DNA from: Tianweitania populi
GTDB lineage: Bacteria; Pseudomonadota; Alphaproteobacteria; Rhizobiales; Rhizobiaceae
Length of the DNA stretch: 64,000 nucleotides
Assembly: GCF_014652875.1 (NCBI RefSeq)
Contig: NZ_BMZQ01000002.1
Coordinates: 682,001 to 746,000, forward strand
Reading direction: 5' to 3'
This document shows positions 1 to 9,769 of the stretch, piece by piece. The notes under the pieces are model-generated. The model was not told where the DNA came from. It saw nothing but the letters and a program-made list of their open reading frames with translations, and ran no database searches. Within the stretch, counting starts at the first letter, position 1; each line of letters opens with the position of its first letter. The translations under genes were made by a program, and so were the position numbers.

Positions 1-2452
1 GCCCTTCTCCGACGAAGCCTGGGCCGAACTCGACGCGCTCGGCCACGCCATCGACGCCGAATTGCAAGCGGAGGACGTGCGCCTTACCATGGGCGGCGAG
101 CCGACCTTTGTGTCGATCGACGACTTCGAATCGGCGGAATGGAACACGGCTGCCGTCGGCCCCACCAAGCGCGACAAGGCCGACCAGCTGATCCGCCGTT
201 TGCGCGAAAAGTTCGCGCCGGGCGGCTTCCTCCATTACGGCCAGGGCAAGTGGTATCCCGGCGAAACCCTGCCGCGTTGGACCTTTTCGCTTTACTGGCG
301 CAAGGACGGCGAGGCCATCTGGACCGATCCCGACCTCATCGCCACCGAAACAGCCCAAACCAAGGCCGGCCCCCGCGAAGCGGAAGCGCTTACTGCCGCC
401 ATCGCCGAACATCTCGATCTGCCGACTGACGCGGTCGCGCCCGCTTATGAAGACCCGGCAGAATGGGTTCTGCGCGAGGGCAACCTTCCTCGCAATGTCG
501 ATCCCAATAATTCGGAACTCGCCGATGCCGAAGCGCGCAATCGCATGGCGCGCGTCTTCGAGCGCGGTTTGAACAAGCCGTCCGGCTACGTCCTGCCGGT
601 GCAGCGCTGGAACGCGCAGGCATCCGGCCATCGCTGGCAGACGGAAAAATGGAAGACGCGGCGCGGCAAGCTGTTCCTGGTGCCGGGTGACTCACCGGTC
701 GGCTATCGCCTGCCCTTGAGCGCGTTGGAACACATCCCGCCAGCGCGTTTCCCATTCATCGTGCCGACCGATCCCTCCATCGACCGCGTGCCCTTGCCGC
801 CGCGCAGCGCCCTTTCTGCACCCGCTTCGCAGAACCAACAGGGCGATGACCGCAATCTGCCGGAAGCCTCGTTCGAGGCAGGCACCACGACACAGAACCA
901 GATTGAGCAGACCGCCTCCACCATTGAAGGCGTCGTGCGTACGGCGATCTCGGTGGAACCGCGCGATGGCCGTCTTTGCGTCTTCATGCCGCCAGTGGAA
1001 GCGCTTGAGGATTATCTCGAACTGATCGCCGCGGCCGAGGAGGCCGCGAAGAAGGTCGGCCTGCCCGTTCATATCGAAGGCTACGCCCCGCCGCAGGACC
1101 CCCGTCTGGAAGTGATCCGGGTGGCGCCCGATCCGGGCGTCATCGAGGTCAACATCCATCCGGCCGCGAACTGGCAGGACTGCGTCGACACTACTACCAA
1201 GCTTTACGAGGAAGCGCGGCAGACACGGCTCGGCGCCGACAAGTTCATGATCGACGGCCGCCACACCGGCACCGGCGGCGGCAACCATGTCGTGGTGGGC
1301 GGCGCAACGCCGATGGACAGCCCGTTCCTACGCCGGCCCGATCTGCTGAAGAGCCTGGTGCTGTATTGGCAGCGCCACCCCGCTTTGTCGTACCTGTTTT
1401 CAGGCCTGTTCATTGGCCCGACCAGCCAGGCGCCGCGCGTCGATGAAGCCCGCCACGATGCGCTGTACGAACTGGAAACCGCACTCGCCCAAGTGCCGAA
1501 GCCCGGCGAAGGTCTGGCGCCCGCGCCCTGGCTGGTGGACCGTCTGTTCCGCAACCTGCTGGTGGATGTCACCGGCAACACGCATCGCTCCGAAATCTGC
1601 ATCGACAAGCTGTTTTCGCCCGATGGTCCGACCGGCCGGCTCGGCCTCGTTGAGTTCCGCGGCTTCGAGATGCCGCCCAGCCCCCGCATGAGCCTTGCCC
1701 AGCAATTGCTGGTGCGCGCCATCATTGCCCGTCTGTGGAAAGGGCCGCTCGACGGCAATTTCGTGCGCTGGGGCACCGCCCTGCATGACCGCTTCATGCT
1801 GCCGCATTATGTCTGGGCCGATTTCCGCGACGTGCTGGCCGATCTCACCCGCCATGGTTTTCCGGTCAAAGCCGAATGGTTCGAAGCCCTGCTCGAGTTC
1901 CGCTTCCCCTTCTGCGGCGAGGTGGAAACCGAAGGCCTGCGCCTCGAAATCCGGCAAGCGCTGGAGCCGTGGAACGTACTTGGAGAGACCGGCGCGATCG
2001 GCGGCACGGTGCGTTATGTCGACTCCTCGGTTGAACGCGTGCAGGTGCGCGCCGAAGGCTTCAACCCCGAGCGCCACGGCGTGCTGTGCAACGGCCGCGC
2101 TTTGCCTCTGCAGCCAACGGAAACGAACGGCACCTTCGTCGCCGGCGTGCGCTTCAAGGCCTGGCAGCCATCATCCGGCCTGCACCCCACACGCCCGGTG
2201 GATGCGCCGCTCACTTTCGACATCTTCGACCGCTGGTCAGGCCGCGCGATCGGTGGCTGCGTCTATCATGTCGCGCATCCCGGCGGGCGCAACTACGACA
2301 CCTTCCCGGTCAACACCAACGAGGCCGAAGCACGCCGCCTTGCCCGCTTCATCCCCTATGGTCACACGCCGGGTTCGACCACGTTCCGGCCCGAACAACC
2401 GTCGCGTGAATTCCCGCACACGCTCGACTTACGCCGTCCGGCTGATATCTAA
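1..2452 (+). CDS. Transglutaminase-like / DUF2126 family protein, 5'-truncated by window edge
   Basis: The reading frame is open from base 2, so the start lies upstream; the TTG at 62 is an internal Leu codon. About 816 residues are visible. The stretch beginning [12 protein letters not shown] is the hallmark opening of the C-terminal DUF2126 module, which in family members of about 1100 residues follows an N-terminal transglutaminase-like domain; that domain should lie outside the window. Biochemical role is unknown; family members co-occur with circularly permuted ATP-grasp and alpha-E proteins and are predicted to act in peptide amide-bond formation or cleavage. The next gene begins about 110 bases downstream and encodes just such a protein, so they probably form one functional cluster. 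Confidence 0.9.
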   Translation, partial: PFSDEAWAELDALGHAIDAELQAEDVRLTMGGEPTFVSIDDFESAEWNTAAVGPTKRDKADQLIRRLREKFAPGGFLHYGQGKWYPGETLPRWTFSLYWRKDGEAIWTDPDLIATETAQTKAGPREAEALTAAIAEHLDLPTDAVAPAYEDPAEWVLREGNLPRNVDPNNSELADAEARNRMARVFERGLNKPSGYVLPVQRWNAQASGHRWQTEKWKTRRGKLFLVPGDSPVGYRLPLSALEHIPPARFPFIVPTDPSIDRVPLPPRSALSAPASQNQQGDDRNLPEASFEAGTTTQNQIEQTASTIEGVVRTAISVEPRDGRLCVFMPPVEALEDYLELIAAAEEAAKKVGLPVHIEGYAPPQDPRLEVIRVAPDPGVIEVNIHPAANWQDCVDTTTKLYEEARQTRLGADKFMIDGRHTGTGGGNHVVVGGATPMDSPFLRRPDLLKSLVLYWQRHPALSYLFSGLFIGPTSQAPRVDEARHDALYELETALAQVPKPGEGLAPAPWLVDRLFRNLLVDVTGNTHRSEICIDKLFSPDGPTGRLGLVEFRGFEMPPSPRMSLAQQLLVRAIIARLWKGPLDGNFVRWGTALHDRFMLPHYVWADFRDVLADLTRHGFPVKAEWFEALLEFRFPFCGEVETEGLRLEIRQALEPWNVLGETGAIGGTVRYVDSSVERVQVRAEGFNPERHGVLCNGRALPLQPTETNGTFVAGVRFKAWQPSSGLHPTRPVDAPLTFDIFDRWSGRAIGGCVYHVAHPGGRNYDTFPVNTNEAEARRLARFIPYGHTPGSTTFRPEQPSREFPHTLDLRRPADI

Positions 2453-2456
2453 GCTT

Positions 2457-2493
2457 TTCCAGCAGAAGTGCGCAGCGGTTTTGCGTCCGGAAA
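2457..2493. repeat. Short palindromic intergenic repeat, copy 1
   Basis: This begins a few bases after the preceding stop codon. It contains AGCGGTTTTGCGTCCGGAAA, identical over 20 bases to a second copy at 37933-37952. Both copies begin with a TTCCAG motif and end in GGAAA, giving imperfect dyad symmetry. It resembles the short palindromic intergenic elements scattered through rhizobial genomes. Its position next to a gene end suggests a 3'-UTR role, but that is inference. Confidence 0.55.
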
Positions 2494-2563
2494 TGCTTGG
2501 AAATACAGGGGCTAGTGCATTGATGGTGAGACTTTTCCCGCGATCAGTGCTCTATCAGGCGGC

Positions 2564-4960
2564 ATGACCACCGCCACGCTTAAAGCCAGCCCCAGACCGG
2601 GGCTTGCACGCTCTTATCGCCCATTTCCTGGCGTCTTTGACGAGATGATGGCGGCGGATGGAACCGTGCGCCCGGCGTGGCAGCCGCTGATGGACGCGCT
2701 GAACGGTCTCAAGGCAGACGAGATCAGCCGCCGCTTTGCAAGGGCCGACCGCTATCTCAGCGATGCCGGCGTGTTCTACCGGCTTTACAACGGCGGGGGC
2801 GCGACCGAGCGTCAGTGGCCTTTGTCGCATCTGCCGCTGATCCTCGACGAAGCGGAATGGCAGGCCATCGCTGCAGGCCTTGTCCAACGCGCCGACCTGT
2901 TGGAAGCGCTGTGCGCCGACATCTATGGCGACAACCGCATGGTGGCGGAGGGCCTGTTGCCGCCCGAACTGATCGCCGACAATCCCGAATGGCTGCGCCC
3001 GATGGTCGGCCACACGCCGTCAGGCGGCCACTTCCTCCACTTCGTGGGCTTCGAGCTCGGCCGCGACCGTGACGGACGTTGGCGCGTTCTCGGCGACCGC
3101 ACGCAGGCGCCATCGGGTGCTGGCTTCGCGCTGGAAAACCGCGTCGCCATCACCCGTGCTTTCGGCGATACGCATAGCGCGATGAACGTGCATCGCTTAG
3201 CCGGCTTCTTCCGTGATTTCCGTGAGCATCTGTCCGGCTTGCGCCGCAGCGCGGATGAAGCGATCGCCATCATCACGCCTGGCCCGCTCAACGACACCTA
3301 TTTCGAACACGCCTATATCGCCCGCTATCTCGGTTTCCCCCTTCTCGAAGGCGAAGACCTTGCGGTGGTGGATGGCAAGGTCAATGTGCGCACCGTATCG
3401 GGCTTAAAACCGCTCGGCGTGCTTTGGCGCCGCCTCGATGCGGCCTTCACCGATCCGCTGGAGTTCCGTGCCGATTCGCGCATCGGCACGCCGGGTCTGG
3501 CCGGCGCCTTGCGCGACAAGCAAGCCGCCATGGTCAACGCGCTTGGCTCCGGCATTTTGGAAACGCGCGCCCTGCTCGCTTTCCTGCCGGCTCTTGCCGA
3601 ACGCCTAGTGGGGGAAGACCTGAAGCTTCCCAACATCGCGACGTGGTGGTGCGGTCAGCCGGCGGAAGCCAATTTCGTGCGAGAGCGCTTTGACGATCTC
3701 CTGATCGGCTCCGCCTTCGCCACCGGCCTTCCAGTCGAGGATGGCATCACGAAGCTCGGCGCTGCCATGACACCGACGACCCGTCAGGCCGCCTTGCGCG
3801 ATCTGGCTTCGAACGGCAAAAGCACAGTCGGTCAGGAAGCTATCGCGCTCTCCACCATGCCGGTCAACCTGCGCAGCCGCCTGGTGCCGCGCCCAGTGGT
3901 TTTGCGTGTGTATGCGGCGCGAACGGCCGATGGCTGGACGATCATGCCCGGCGGTCTGGCGCGCATTGCCCAAACCACCGATCCCGCGGCAATCGCCCTG
4001 CAGCGCGGCGGCCGCGTGGCCGATGTCTGGGTGACGAGCCCGAAGCCCGTCGATCAGGTCACCCTGATGAGCCGCGAAGGCGACGAGGTCGTGCGCACGC
4101 CGCAGGGCCTGCTGCCCTCGCGCACCGCCGACAACCTGTTCTGGCTCGGCCGCTACGTCGAGCGCGCCGAAGACACGGTACGCATCTTGCGCGCCTACAA
4201 CAGCCGCCTCGCCGAGCGCCCTGATGACCGCTCCGGTCTTCTTGCGATGACCGCAGGCTATCTCAAGCCTCTTGGCACCGATCCCACGCGCGGCATTCCA
4301 GTTTCGCTTGTGGATGCGATCGACGATGTCCAGCACACGGCAGCGCGCGTGCGCGACCGCTTTTCGCCCGATGGCTGGCTGGCTCTGCGCGATTTGTCCA
4401 AGGCGGTAGGTCAGTTCGCGCCCAAGATCCAGCCCGGCGACGATGCGGCGCGCGCCATGACCGTGATCCTGCGCAAGCTCACCGGCTTTTCCGGCCTGGT
4501 GCATGAAAACATGGTGCGCTTCACCGGCTGGCGCTTCCTGGAAATTGGCCGCCGCCTTGAACGCGCAATCCAGATGGCGCGCCTGATCGACACCTTTGCC
4601 GACAGGGACGCACCCGACGGCGCGCTCGATATGCTGCTGGAGATCGGCGACAGCACCATCACCCATCGCCGTCGTTATTCCATGACCTTCCGCGCACTGT
4701 CTCATATCGACCTTCTTGCGCTCGATCCGCTCAATCCTCGCTCGATCCTGTTCCAGCTGGCCGAGTTGAAAGCGCAGATCGAACTTCTGCCGCCACGTGG
4801 CGAAACCTCCGCCCGTTCGCCGTTGCGCCTCGAAGCCCTGCGCCTGCACACTTCGCTGGCCGTACGCGAACCCGCCGCAGTCGACCGCGCCGTGCTGGAC
4901 ACGCTGCGCAGCGATCTCGCCGGCCTGTCGAACCTCCTCACCGCGACCTATTTCCGCTGA
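2564..4960 (+). CDS. Circularly permuted ATP-grasp domain fused to alpha-E domain (798 aa)
   Basis: The N-terminal ~480 residues match the circularly permuted ATP-grasp family (DUF404/DUF407): note WPLSHLPLILDEAEW near residue 85, LGDRTQAPSGAGFALENR near 178, and DPLEFRADSRIGTPGL followed by NALGSGILE near 300-330. The remainder, starting around LPSRTADNLFWLGRYVERAED (near 515), is the helical alpha-E domain (DUF403). These two modules are commonly separate genes; here they are one protein. ATP-grasp enzymes join a carboxylate to an amine using ATP, so a peptide- or amide-forming activity is predicted, but substrate and product are unknown. The stop codon overlaps the next start (TGATG), implying coupled translation with the following transglutaminase. 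Confidence 0.88.
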   Translation: MTTATLKASPRPGLARSYRPFPGVFDEMMAADGTVRPAWQPLMDALNGLKADEISRRFARADRYLSDAGVFYRLYNGGGATERQWPLSHLPLILDEAEWQAIAAGLVQRADLLEALCADIYGDNRMVAEGLLPPELIADNPEWLRPMVGHTPSGGHFLHFVGFELGRDRDGRWRVLGDRTQAPSGAGFALENRVAITRAFGDTHSAMNVHRLAGFFRDFREHLSGLRRSADEAIAIITPGPLNDTYFEHAYIARYLGFPLLEGEDLAVVDGKVNVRTVSGLKPLGVLWRRLDAAFTDPLEFRADSRIGTPGLAGALRDKQAAMVNALGSGILETRALLAFLPALAERLVGEDLKLPNIATWWCGQPAEANFVRERFDDLLIGSAFATGLPVEDGITKLGAAMTPTTRQAALRDLASNGKSTVGQEAIALSTMPVNLRSRLVPRPVVLRVYAARTADGWTIMPGGLARIAQTTDPAAIALQRGGRVADVWVTSPKPVDQVTLMSREGDEVVRTPQGLLPSRTADNLFWLGRYVERAEDTVRILRAYNSRLAERPDDRSGLLAMTAGYLKPLGTDPTRGIPVSLVDAIDDVQHTAARVRDRFSPDGWLALRDLSKAVGQFAPKIQPGDDAARAMTVILRKLTGFSGLVHENMVRFTGWRFLEIGRRLERAIQMARLIDTFADRDAPDGALDMLLEIGDSTITHRRRYSMTFRALSHIDLLALDPLNPRSILFQLAELKAQIELLPPRGETSARSPLRLEALRLHTSLAVREPAAVDRAVLDTLRSDLAGLSNLLTATYFR

Positions 4961-5844
4961 TGCTTTACGACATCCGTCTCAGCCTGCGTTATGATTATGG
5001 CTACCCCGTCGCCGGCGGACGCCATCTGCTGCGCGTCACGCCGCCTACCCTGCCCGGCATCCAGACGGTGACCGCCAATTCCCTATCGGTTTCGCCGGAA
5101 CCCGGAGAGCGCCGCGACGCCACCGACTTCTTCGGCAATGCAAGCACGGCGCTCGGCTTCAACAAGCCGCATGACGATCTCGAGCTCGTCATGCGTGCGC
5201 GGGTCAAGGTGGAGCGCAAGACTGCGGCCTTCGACATGTCGCCCGACATCGAAGGACTGGCCGGGGAAGTCGCCGCTGTGCGCTCGCTCGGCGCCCACTC
5301 ACCGCACCATTTTCGCAGCCAGACCGAGCGGCTGCCCCACGTGCCCGACATCGCCGCCTATGCGCAAGCGAGCCGCTCACCCGGCCGCTCGGTGCGCGCC
5401 ATTATCGAAGATCTCGGCCGCCGCATCTACAGCGACTTCGCCTATGATCCCGATGCCACGCGCGTGGACACGCCCATCACGGAAGCCTTCGCGCTCAAAC
5501 GCGGCGTGTGCCAGGACTTCGCCCACATCATGATCGCCGCCTGTCATACGCTCGGCATCCCCGCCGGCTATGTCAGCGGCTTCATCCGCACCATCCCGCC
5601 GGAAGGTCAGGAGCGGCTCGAAGGCGCTGACGCCATGCATGCCTGGGTGCGTGCCTGGTGCGGCCGCGAAGCCGGTTGGGTGGAGTTCGACCCAACCAAC
5701 GACATGGCGGCGTCCGACGACCACATCATCGTCGCCACGGGGCGGGATTACCGCGACGTGTCTCCCATCATCGGCGTGCTGCAAGCCGGCGGCCGTCACA
5801 AGACTGACCAGAGCGTGGATGTGAAGCCGGTAACGGAAGGCTGA
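4960..5844 (+). CDS. Transglutaminase-like cysteine protease family protein (294 aa)
   Basis: An N-terminal beta-rich region (bacterial transglutaminase N domain, about residues 1-90) precedes a transglutaminase-like core. The catalytic triad is visible: Cys184 in GVCQDFAHI, His227 in [10 protein letters not shown] and Asp244 in WVEFDPTND. No signal peptide is apparent, so it is probably cytoplasmic. It is the third gene of the cluster and its ATG shares one base with the upstream TGA. Members of this family may hydrolyse or transfer at amide bonds; whether this one makes, trims or cross-links the ATP-grasp product cannot be told from sequence. Confidence 0.9.
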   Translation: MLYDIRLSLRYDYGYPVAGGRHLLRVTPPTLPGIQTVTANSLSVSPEPGERRDATDFFGNASTALGFNKPHDDLELVMRARVKVERKTAAFDMSPDIEGLAGEVAAVRSLGAHSPHHFRSQTERLPHVPDIAAYAQASRSPGRSVRAIIEDLGRRIYSDFAYDPDATRVDTPITEAFALKRGVCQDFAHIMIAACHTLGIPAGYVSGFIRTIPPEGQERLEGADAMHAWVRAWCGREAGWVEFDPTNDMAASDDHIIVATGRDYRDVSPIIGVLQAGGRHKTDQSVDVKPVTEG

Positions 5845-5847
5845 ACG

Positions 5848-5864
5848 CGCTTCTGGCAGAAGCG
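5848..5864. repeat. Perfect 17-bp palindrome after the transglutaminase stop
   Basis: CGCTTCTG-G-CAGAAGCG is a perfect 8-1-8 inverted repeat starting four bases after the stop codon. It has no T-run, so it is not a standard intrinsic terminator. It could protect the mRNA 3' end or be chance. Confidence 0.3.
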
Positions 5865-6074
5865 GTGGAAATCCTCTTGGGTAGATTCACTCTGCCTAGG
5901 GATCGCCTAAAGATTGCGCCGCATCGCCTCCCAGCTAAATTTTGCCGCAAGGGTTGCGATTTTTCCCGTTTGGCCCTAGGTGAAGCGCATCTGTCGACCG
6001 TGTTGGATTCTTGTGGGTCCTGTTCCGGTCGCCTAGCCCGGAAAATTCGACCAAAAAGACCAAGGGGTCAGTCA

Positions 6075-6365
6075 TTGCAGGTTCTCGTCCGTGACAACAA
6101 TGTGGAGCAGGCGCTCCGCGTTCTGAAGAAGAAATTGCAGCGCGAAGGCGTGTTCCGCGAGATGAAGGCGCGCCGCTCCTTCGAGAAGCCGTCCGAGCGC
6201 CGTGCGCGCGAAAAGGCTGAAGCCGTGAGCCGCAGCCGCAAGGCCGCTCGCAAGCTCGCCCAGCGCGAAGGCCTGATTGCAGCGCCGAAGAAGAAGCTCC
6301 GCGAGCCCCGTCCGGGCCAGGGCGGTGCAGGCCAGGGTGCAGCACCGAGCGCCGGCCGCGCATAA
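6075..6365 (+). CDS. rpsU: 30S ribosomal protein S21
   Basis: The product begins [20 protein letters not shown], the typical alphaproteobacterial S21 N-terminus, and continues with the basic [22 protein letters not shown] segment. S21 sits on the 30S platform and helps initiation on mRNA. The start is TTG, chosen because the family starts exactly there and a strong Shine-Dalgarno (AAGGGG) lies seven bases upstream; the open frame upstream to 5865 has no family match. At 96 residues it is longer than the common ~70-78 because of a Gly/Pro/Ala-rich C-terminal tail after [10 protein letters not shown]. It stands alone between terminators and is probably monocistronic. Confidence 0.93.
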   Translation: MQVLVRDNNVEQALRVLKKKLQREGVFREMKARRSFEKPSERRAREKAEAVSRSRKAARKLAQREGLIAAPKKKLREPRPGQGGAGQGAAPSAGRA

Positions 6366-6387
6366 CGCGCTTCGTATCGTTGAATTG

Positions 6388-6424
6388 AAAACCGCGCCGT
6401 TGGATATCCAGCGGCGCGGTTTTT
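6388..6424 (+). terminator. Intrinsic terminator of rpsU
   Basis: CCGCGCCG (6392-6399) pairs with CGGCGCGG (6412-6419); the loop itself contains the palindrome TGGATATCCA. It is flanked by AAAA on the left and TTTTT on the right, so the stem can extend further. It begins 22 bases after the rpsU stop. Its 36-nt core is 33/36 identical to the hairpin at 6515-6550. Confidence 0.88.
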
Positions 6425-6513
6425 CTGCGTCTTCAGCGTCACAACAATCTGATCGCGCTCGCTCATCCGCTGTGATCGGCGCTCCTTCCACGCAAGCCAC
6501 TCACCCCAAAAGC

Positions 6514-6550
6514 AAAAACCGCGCCGTTGGATCTCCCACGGCGCGGTTTT
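6514..6550 (-). terminator. Intrinsic terminator of mntH
   Basis: CCGCGCCGT (6519-6527) pairs with ACGGCGCGG (6538-6546). Read on the minus strand the hairpin ends in TTTTT (complement of 6514-6518), 25 bases after the mntH stop. TTTT on the plus side makes it potentially bidirectional. It is nearly identical to the rpsU terminator 127 bases away. Confidence 0.85.
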
Positions 6551-6574
6551 ATTGCTTGGCTATGACCGGCGACT

Positions 6575-7909
6575 TCAGCCGATCACGAAGTCGAACAGCA
6601 GCTTCACGTTCAACAGCGCGATGATGATCGCGATCAGGTAGGCGCAGACGGACAACCAGCGCGGCGCCACCAGCGCGCCCATCTTGGTCTTGTCGGCTGT
6701 AAACATCACCAGCGGAAACACCGCAAATGACAGCTGCAGGCTGAGCACGACCTGGGTCAGGATCAGCAGTTCGGCCGTGCCCGCTTCGCCATACCACACC
6801 GTGACCAGAGCCGCCGGAACGATCGCGATGGCGCGCGTGATCAGGCGGCGCAGCCAGGGTGCGAATTTCAGTTGGAGAAAGCCTTCCATCACGATCTGAC
6901 CGGCAATTGTCGCCGTCACCGTCGAGTTCAAGCCGCAGCATAAGAGCGCGATACCGAACAGGGTCGGCGCCAGCGCTGCTCCAAGCACCGGGTTCAGCAA
7001 CGCATGGGCTTCGCCCAATTCGGCCACGTCGGTTCGACCGGTTGCATGAAACGCCGCTGCTGCCAGGATCAGGATCGACGCGTTGATCAACAGCGCGAAC
7101 ATCAAGGCGACCGTGGAATCAATCGTGGCAAAGCGGATCGCCTGCCGCTTCTCGGGCAACGTGTCGCCATAAGCGCGGGTCTGCACGATGCCGGAATGCA
7201 GATACAGATTATGCGGCATCACGGTCGCACCGAGAATGCCTAGCGCGAGGTAGAGCATTTCTGGGTTGGTCACGATCTCGGTGGTCGGCGCAAAGCCGCG
7301 GATCACCTCGCCCCAATTCGGGTCGGCCATGGCGATCTGAATCCCGAAACACACGGCGATGACGCCCAGCAGCGCGATGATAAAGGCTTCGACCCAGCGG
7401 AAGCCGAGCTTCTGCAGATACAGGATCAGGAACACGTCGAGCGCGGTGATGACGACACCAATTTCGAGCGGGATGCCGAAGATCAGGTTGAGGCCGATCG
7501 CCGTGCCGATCACTTCCGCGATGTCGGTGGCGATGATGGCGATTTCGGCCAGCGCCCAGAGCGTGAAGGCGACCGAGCGCGGAAAGGCATCGCGACAGGC
7601 CTGTGCGAGATCGCGACCGGAAGCGATGGCGAGACGCGCGCAGAGCGATTGCAGCACGATCGCCATGATGTTGGACACCAGCGCTACCGTCAGCAGCGTG
7701 TAACCGAACTTCGATCCGCCGGCGAGCGACGTCGCCCAGTTGCCGGGGTCCATGTAGCCGACCGCAACAAGATAGCCGGGACCAATGAACGCGAAGGCTC
7801 GTTTCCAGATCGGGCCATGCCGTCTGACAGGCACGCTGCCGTGAACATCGGAAAGCGAAAGCTCGCCGCCGGATTTGCGCCAGCCGGTTGCCGTGTTGGG
7901 TGCGTCCAT
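6575..7909 (-). CDS. mntH: NRAMP-family Mn(II)/divalent metal-proton symporter
   Basis: This is a 444-residue inner-membrane transporter with about 11 hydrophobic segments. The TM1 metal-binding motif DPGN (in [17 protein letters not shown]) and the TM6 motif MPHNLYLHS are both present, the signature of manganese-type NRAMP proteins. I chose the ATG beginning [15 protein letters not shown] because GGAAG lies six bases upstream; an in-frame ATG 13 codons earlier lacks a ribosome-binding site. The gene is divergent from a Fur/Mur-family regulator, and a perfect palindrome lies about 71-87 bases upstream of its start, so Mn-dependent repression by Mur is likely. Function is secure at family level; Mn versus Fe preference is inferred. 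Confidence 0.93.
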   Translation of the reverse strand: MDAPNTATGWRKSGGELSLSDVHGSVPVRRHGPIWKRAFAFIGPGYLVAVGYMDPGNWATSLAGGSKFGYTLLTVALVSNIMAIVLQSLCARLAIASGRDLAQACRDAFPRSVAFTLWALAEIAIIATDIAEVIGTAIGLNLIFGIPLEIGVVITALDVFLILYLQKLGFRWVEAFIIALLGVIAVCFGIQIAMADPNWGEVIRGFAPTTEIVTNPEMLYLALGILGATVMPHNLYLHSGIVQTRAYGDTLPEKRQAIRFATIDSTVALMFALLINASILILAAAAFHATGRTDVAELGEAHALLNPVLGAALAPTLFGIALLCCGLNSTVTATIAGQIVMEGFLQLKFAPWLRRLITRAIAIVPAALVTVWYGEAGTAELLILTQVVLSLQLSFAVFPLVMFTADKTKMGALVAPRWLSVCAYLIAIIIALLNVKLLFDFVIG

Positions 7910-7979
7910 GGAAGGTCTTCCAGTCAGAAGTGCCGTATTGCACTCCATCTAGATCAGGCCTTGCCATCCGTCAATGCAG

Positions 7980-7996
7980 TTGCAAATCATTTGCAA
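7980..7996. promoter_or_regulatory. Probable Mur (manganese uptake regulator) operator
   Basis: TTGCAAAT-C-ATTTGCAA is a perfect 8-1-8 inverted repeat in the 143-base region between divergent mntH and mur. In rhizobia and relatives, the Fur-family protein Mur represses Mn-transport genes by binding inverted repeats rich in TGCAAAT/ATTTGCA. The site lies about 71-87 bases from the mntH start and 57 from the mur start, so it could also allow autoregulation. Binding itself is inferred. Confidence 0.65.
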
Positions 7997-8052
7997 GAAG
8001 AGGCCAGATGACAATTTTTGCAACTGGCGTCGGAGTACCGCATAATGGCGGC

Positions 8053-8478
8053 ATGACTGAAGCAGTGATTCACAAGCGGGACTATGAAGGCGAGTTGAAA
8101 CGCGCCGGCGTGCGGTTGACCCGGCCGCGACGCGTCATAGTCGGCCTGCTCACGCAAACGGAGGATCATCCCGATGCGCTGGAGATCTTCCGCCGCGCTT
8201 CCGCGATCGATCCGAGCATTTCACTGTCGACGGTTTATCGCACGATGAAGCTGCTCGAAGGCCTCGGCGCCATCCACCGCCACGCCTTCGAAGGCGGCCC
8301 GTCCCGCTTCGAACAGGCGGGTGGCGATCACCACGACCACCTGATCGATCTCGACACGGGTGATGTCATCGAGTTCAAGTCGGAGCGGATCGAAGCCCTG
8401 CAGGCAGAAATCGCCGAGCGTCTCGGCTACGACATCGTGCATCACCGGCTCGAGCTTTACGGAAGAAAGCGGGGGTAG
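8053..8478 (+). CDS. mur: Fur-family transcriptional regulator, probable manganese uptake regulator Mur
   Basis: The 141-residue protein has an N-terminal winged helix (about residues 10-85, including [21 protein letters not shown]) and a C-terminal metal-binding and dimerisation region with [16 protein letters not shown] and a final HHRLELYG. This pattern is that of alphaproteobacterial Fur/Mur proteins, which sense Mn(II) rather than Fe(II); Irr proteins are less similar. The divergent neighbour is mntH and a palindromic operator candidate lies between them. The ATG chosen matches the family start; only a weak GGCGG precedes it. A three-codon reading frame, ATG GCG GCA TGA, overlaps this start in an ATGA arrangement and has the better-placed GGAG. 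Confidence 0.85.
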   Translation: MTEAVIHKRDYEGELKRAGVRLTRPRRVIVGLLTQTEDHPDALEIFRRASAIDPSISLSTVYRTMKLLEGLGAIHRHAFEGGPSRFEQAGGDHHDHLIDLDTGDVIEFKSERIEALQAEIAERLGYDIVHHRLELYGRKRG

Positions 8479-8712
8479 CAGTAGGCCACGGGCGGCTGAA
8501 ACGACACCTTCCAAAACCTTCGATAGTAGTTAAGCGGGTAGAAGAGCGCCGGCGATTGGCTGCAAGGTCCTCTTAGGAAGGCTCGACAAGCTTGGGTCGA
8601 AAGCCGAACACTCACCCACCACGCCTGCGGGGCCGATGTCTGCGGTCTGCGGCATCAACCATTGCCGATCCAATCGCACCTAAGCCATGATGCACAAGGA
8701 GAATAATGCACC

Positions 8713-9615
8713 ATGGTCCGTTCGCTTCCCCCGCTTCCGGCGCTTCGTGTTTTCGAGGCCGCGGCACGCCACCTCAGCTTCACCCGCGCTGCCGACGAAC
8801 TGGGTATGACTCAGGCGGCCGTGAGCTACCAAATCAAGGTTTTGGAAGAGCGGATTGGCGCCGCCCTTTTCGTTCGAACCGGGCGAGCGGTCGAGCTTAC
8901 GGTGGCAGCGCATATGTTGGCGGGTGAGACAACGCTGGCCTTCGACCGGATCGCTGCGGCCTATGGAGAAGTCCGAGGCGCAACCGCCAGCGTCCTGTCG
9001 ATCAGCGCCATCCCTACCTTTGCGAGCCTGTGGCTGGCGCGCCATCTCGGCGAGTTTCAGGTGGCTCATCCTTCAATTGCGGTTCAACTCGCCTGCTCGC
9101 GAGATGTCGTCGACTTCGCACGTGACCCAGTCGACGCCGCTTTGCGGGCTGGCGACGGTAATTGGCCCGGTCTGTGTACCCATCTGCTCATTCGCGGCGA
9201 CTTCTCGCCGATGCTCAGCCCAGCACTTCTGGAGCGCATCGGCCGCCCGCTTGAGGAGCCGGCCGATCTTCTGAACTATCCGCTCGTCGATTCAGACTAT
9301 CCATGGTGGGATCTGTGGTTTGAAAGCGTTGGCGTGAGCCGGAAAAAGGCGATCGATCCGAATGGCTCCAAGTTGAGCAGCCAGGACCTTGAAGCGATCG
9401 CTGCTGTGGCAGGTCATGGCATCGCGATGCTGACACCCTTCTTTTACCGTGACCAAATAGCAAACGGCGCGCTTATCCAACCTTTCAGGCATCTCTACCC
9501 GATCAATCGTGCCTACTATCTTGTGTACCCGGAGTCGCGCCGCAACGTACCAAAGGTTCGCCTCTTCCGAGACTGGATCCTTTCCCACTTTCCTGAACCT
9601 TCGGCTTCAAAGTAA
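8713..9615 (+). CDS. LysR-family transcriptional regulator, GcvA-like
   Basis: An N-terminal helix-turn-helix (LPALRVFEAAARHLSFTRAADELGMTQAAVSYQIKVLEERIG, about residues 8-50) is followed by a type 2 periplasmic-binding-like effector domain, 300 residues in all. The PPLPALRVFEAAARHLSF opening and VSYQIK recognition helix are typical of the GcvA/AmpR subgroup. AAGGAG lies 11 bases before this ATG; another ATG at 8706 is out of frame. The nearest gene downstream, 207 bases away, is 6-phosphogluconate dehydrogenase, but nothing shows that it is the target. The ligand is unknown. Confidence 0.88.
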   Translation: MVRSLPPLPALRVFEAAARHLSFTRAADELGMTQAAVSYQIKVLEERIGAALFVRTGRAVELTVAAHMLAGETTLAFDRIAAAYGEVRGATASVLSISAIPTFASLWLARHLGEFQVAHPSIAVQLACSRDVVDFARDPVDAALRAGDGNWPGLCTHLLIRGDFSPMLSPALLERIGRPLEEPADLLNYPLVDSDYPWWDLWFESVGVSRKKAIDPNGSKLSSQDLEAIAAVAGHGIAMLTPFFYRDQIANGALIQPFRHLYPINRAYYLVYPESRRNVPKVRLFRDWILSHFPEPSASK

Positions 9616-9769
9616 GCGGAAGGGGTGATGAACTTGCAGGAAGGACAATCTTTGGACCGGATTGCACGATGGCAAACCTGCTTGCTCATATACGCATAGC
9701 TCCTGCCCGATGCGGCTGGTTGACGCGGCCGTGTTGATGACCAACATCCGCTAACTCCGACCTCGACCC

